A stretch of DNA of 64,000 bases from Schlegelella aquatica. GTDB taxonomy: Bacteria > Pseudomonadota > Gammaproteobacteria > Burkholderiales > Burkholderiaceae_C. Below the pieces are notes generated by a model. It made no database searches. It saw only the letters and a program-made list of their open reading frames with translations, and was not told the DNA's origin. The stretch covers positions 2,899,501 to 2,963,500 of the forward strand of contig NZ_CP110257.1 in NCBI RefSeq assembly GCF_026013905.1, read 5' to 3'. This document shows, piece by piece, positions 61,676 to 64,000 of this stretch (position 1 is the stretch's first letter; every line of letters starts with the position of its first letter). The position numbers were made by a program, and so were the translations under genes.

Positions 61676-63205
61676 ATGAACGAGCCCTCGCGTCCCCTGC
61701 CCCCCGCTTCCGATCCCGGCGGCGAACGCCCGGGCCTGGCGCGGTCGCGCTGGCAACAGTTCCTCGCACGGCTACGGAAGGCGCAGGCCGAGATCGAGGC
61801 CGCCGCCGCACGCTCCGGCCGGGTGCCCGCGCAGATCCTGCGGCGCCTGGCCGTGCTCAAGCTGTCGCTGCCGCTCACCCTGCTGCTCGGCGCCGCGATG
61901 CTTTGGATGACGGAGCGCGGCTACCAGCGCATCGACGAGAGCTACGCGGCCCTCAAGAACTCGCGCCAGGTTTTGCAGGAGCTCAACAACCTGTCGTTCC
62001 TCGCGGCGCGCGTAGACGCGACGCAGGCGGAGTACATCCTCACCGGCTCGCCCGAGAGCCTGGCCCGTCACCGCGCCGCGTCGCAGGAGGTGGTGCAGGC
62101 GCACGCGCGCCTGGCGGCTATGGGCGGCTGGAGCGGGGGCGGCAGCGACGCGGCCGTCGTCGCGCGGTATGTGGAAGCCGAGCGCCAGGAGGTGGAGCGT
62201 CTCGACCAGGCCCGCGCGGCAGCCCCGCCGGGCGATGTCCGCAACGTCCAGCTGCACCCCAACCCGGTGAGCGACGGTGCCCTGCGAGAAGCGCTGGGGG
62301 CGCTGGTTGCACGCGAGCGGCAACGGCTGGCGAGCGCGGAGGCAGCCGCCAGCGCCGAACTGCGTCGCCAGCGCTGGCTGACGCTCGGCGCGATCGCGGC
62401 GGGCGTCGGGCTGCTCGTGCTGCTGTTGCAGACGTACCGGGCCGAACTGGACGCCGAGTTGCGGATGGGCCAGCGTCTACAGGAGGAACGCGACCGCCTG
62501 GAACGCGAGGTGCGGCAGCGCACCCGCGAGCTGTCGGAGCTGGCCACGCACCTGCAACACCTGGCCGAGCAGGAGAAGAGCCGCCTCGCGCGTGAACTGC
62601 ACGACGAGCTGGGAGCCATCCTCACGGCGAGCAAGATGGACGTGGGCATGCTGCTGCGCAAGCAGCTCGAGCCGCGCGAGTGGGCCCTGGCGAGCCTGAA
62701 GCGCCTGCAAGACACCCTCGAGCGCGGCGTGCAGCTCAAGCGGCGGGTGATCGAGGGCCTCGTGCCGACGGCCCTTCGCAACCTGGGGCTCGTCGCCGCC
62801 CTCGAGGCGCTAGCCGACGAAGTGGAGTCGCTCGGCGCCTTGCAAATCGAACGCGAACTGCCCGAGGACTTGACGCTCGATGCCGAGCGCAGCATCGCGA
62901 TCTACCGCCTCGTGCAGGAGGCTTTGACCAACGTGCAAAAGCATGCGCAGGCTCGCCGGGTCGAGCTGCACCTGCACAGTGACGGCCAACGACTGCACCT
63001 GCGCGTGCGTGACGACGGCGTCGGTCTGGGCGCCGGCTCGCGGGCCAAGCTCAAGAGCCACGGCTTGCGCGGCATGAAGCACCGCGTCGATGCCTTCCAC
63101 GGCAGCTTCCACATCGGCCCGGCCCCGGGGGGCGGCACTGAGCTGCGCGTGGCCCTGCCACTGCAAGACGTTGCCGAGGAAGAAGCGCCCGGGTCCGAGG
63201 GCTGA
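61676..63205 (+). CDS. CHASE3-type sensor histidine kinase (HisKA_3)
   Basis: 509 residues. Two membrane helices (about 63-79 and 235-253) enclose a periplasmic CHASE3-like sensor (RIDESYAALKNSRQVLQEL). Cytoplasmic DHp of the NarX/DegS class with phosphoacceptor His309 (LARELHDELG), and a GHKL ATPase with N box (QEALTNVQKHA), G1 (DDGVGLG) and G2 (HGLRGM). The N-terminal 50 residues are cytoplasmic and charged. Likely partner: the NarL-type regulator at 60207-60845. Confidence 0.9.
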   Translation: MNEPSRPLPPASDPGGERPGLARSRWQQFLARLRKAQAEIEAAAARSGRVPAQILRRLAVLKLSLPLTLLLGAAMLWMTERGYQRIDESYAALKNSRQVLQELNNLSFLAARVDATQAEYILTGSPESLARHRAASQEVVQAHARLAAMGGWSGGGSDAAVVARYVEAERQEVERLDQARAAAPPGDVRNVQLHPNPVSDGALREALGALVARERQRLASAEAAASAELRRQRWLTLGAIAAGVGLLVLLLQTYRAELDAELRMGQRLQEERDRLEREVRQRTRELSELATHLQHLAEQEKSRLARELHDELGAILTASKMDVGMLLRKQLEPREWALASLKRLQDTLERGVQLKRRVIEGLVPTALRNLGLVAALEALADEVESLGALQIERELPEDLTLDAERSIAIYRLVQEALTNVQKHAQARRVELHLHSDGQRLHLRVRDDGVGLGAGSRAKLKSHGLRGMKHRVDAFHGSFHIGPAPGGGTELRVALPLQDVAEEEAPGSEG

Positions 63206-63308
63206 GTTTGTCTCGCCGCCTCTGTGGTCGAAAGGTGGAGCGCTGCGCGGCAGGGGGTGGGCGGCGGGGGCTCATGCTCGAGCGGTCGGGCCCCGCGGGG
63301 CTCGGGTC

Positions 63309-63362
63309 CGCCGCCGAACTCGCTGCGCTCACTGCGTTCGCTGCGCTCGAACATCGGCGGCG
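63309..63362. repeat. REP-like inverted repeat
   Basis: Perfect 9-bp arms CGCCGCCGA (63309-63317) and TCGGCGGCG (63354-63362) flank a 36-bp centre built of repeats of GCTGCGCTC/CTGCGTTCG. This is a repetitive extragenic palindrome type often seen in Burkholderiales. Confidence 0.6.
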
Positions 63363-63567
63363 AGTATGAGGACGTGGCGCGCTGGCGCGCGCTGACCCGA
63401 GCCCCTGCGCTCCTCGCCGCCCGAGAAATCGCCCCCACCACCCACCCCCTGCCGCTCGGGCACCGGCCTGCCCTTCGCTCAGGCGTGCGGAGGGTCGGGG
63501 CCCCACACCCGTCGGTGCTGGTCACCCGTTCTCTTTCTCTTCTTCGCATGCCACCCGCCGTGTCGCA

Positions 63568-64000
63568 GGCCGGTGGGCGTGCCTGCGGGCGCAGGCCCTG
63601 GGTTCGCGGTGTCCTGACTGGTGAGCCACTTGGCTCGTGTTGACGAGGCACCTCCCGCCCCGCTCGGTGGCCGACCGCGAGGGGCCGAAGCACGCAGGCT
63701 CCCCACCGGCCTGCCGCTCCACCCCCCGCAGTACCACCTCTAACCTCTACGAAGCCCACCACCGCCCCTAGAAGGCCGGTGGGCGTGCCTGCGGGCGCAG
63801 GCCCTGGTTCGCGGTGTCCTGACTGGTGAGCCACTTGGCTCGTGTTGACGAGGCCACCTCCCGCCCGCTCGGTGGCCGACCGCGATGGGCCGAAGCACGC
63901 AGGCTCCCCACCGGCCGGACGCTCCCCCCCGCCGCAGTACCACCTCTAACCTCTACGAACCCCACCGCCGCCCCCCAAGGCCGGTGGGCGTGCCTGCGGG
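63568..64000. repeat. ~205-bp tandem repeat, two complete copies and a third cut by the window
   Basis: Copies begin at 63568, 63774 and 63979 (spacing 206 and 205). Each starts GGCCGGTGGGCGTGCCTGCG and includes GCCTGC-4-GCAGGC and GAGCCA-2-TGGCTC hairpins and the CACCTCTAACCTCTACGAA end. Copies 1 and 2 differ by a few bases. The third copy is cut by the window end, so the full number is unknown. Confidence 0.85.

Larger units (their letters stand above)
63206..64000. other. Gene-free repeat region at the window end
   Basis: No convincing gene. The stretch holds a REP-like inverted repeat at 63309-63362 and a ~205-bp tandem repeat from 63568. Short open frames there (some on the minus strand) are set by the repeat and GC content and should not be called. 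Confidence 0.7.

Noticed and set aside
63479..63965. Several short minus-strand reading frames in the end region
   Set aside because: They repeat with the 205-bp unit, are set by the DNA repeat rather than protein conservation, and have no clear ribosome-binding site.

Overview
The window is 64 kb of high-GC bacterial chromosome. It is ordinary, dense, mostly housekeeping DNA from a betaproteobacterium, most likely order Burkholderiales. The evidence is the gene order (rplM-rpsI-argC; rpsL-rpsG-fusA-tuf-rpsJ followed by the S10, spc and alpha clusters; minCDE; glnE next to a yhdP-like gene and a nitrilase), the NodI/NodJ-type exporter, a PEP-CTERM protein and a rhombosortase. No phage, transposase, integron, CRISPR array or plasmid gene was seen.

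Layout. 1-1.7 kb: start of argC, then rplM-rpsI with a promoter and structured leader (all minus strand). 1.7-4.3 kb: a GNAT acetyltransferase, an SrkA-like kinase and a PEP-CTERM surface protein (plus). 4.3-10.6 kb (minus): htpG with a sigma32-type promoter, an amino-acid ABC importer without its ATPase, and a cation/proton antiporter followed by a YbdK-type ligase. 10.8-13.0 kb (plus): a small ORF, a 32-bp tandem repeat and minCDE. 13.1-21.2 kb: a catabolic/transport locus in which a MarR-like regulator, a fused 5-oxoprolinase/hydantoinase and an unknown membrane protein are divergent from a DctPQM TRAP transporter, with a long palindrome between the two arms. 21.3-27.4 kb (minus): DUF421 protein, TlpA-like thioredoxin, initiator tRNA-Met, DsbD, CutA and a NodIJ-type ABC exporter; the exporter permease, cutA and dsbD overlap each other.

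27.5-48.0 kb is one continuous ribosomal-protein region on the minus strand, transcribed from rpsL (about 47.8 kb) down to rplQ (27.5 kb). Readable promoters precede rpsL, rplC and rplN, so the region probably runs as at least three units: str (rpsL-rpsG-fusA-tuf-rpsJ), S10 (rplC to rpsQ), and spc plus alpha (rplN to rplQ). A peroxiredoxin gene with flanking control signals sits between rpsQ and rplN, where most bacteria have the two units joined. Several intergenic hairpins there are candidate leader regulators.

48.1-59.2 kb: a solitary PIN-domain protein, a glutathione S-transferase, a YbhN-like membrane protein, a rhombosortase coupled to glnE, a YhdP/AsmA-type giant protein and a deaminated-glutathione amidase. 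59.3-63.2 kb: a stress-type cluster with a DUF883 protein, a lone receiver protein, a NarL-type response regulator, an entericidin-like lipoprotein, a DUF1328 membrane protein and a CHASE3-type sensor kinase that probably pairs with the NarL-type regulator. 63.2-64 kb carries no convincing gene: it holds a REP-like hairpin and a ~205-bp tandem repeat that continues past the window end.

The best candidates for something not fully described are the regulator/oxoprolinase/unknown-membrane-protein/TRAP locus with its operator, the peroxiredoxin-split S10/spc region, and the terminal repeat family. I see no clear case of a wholly new system.
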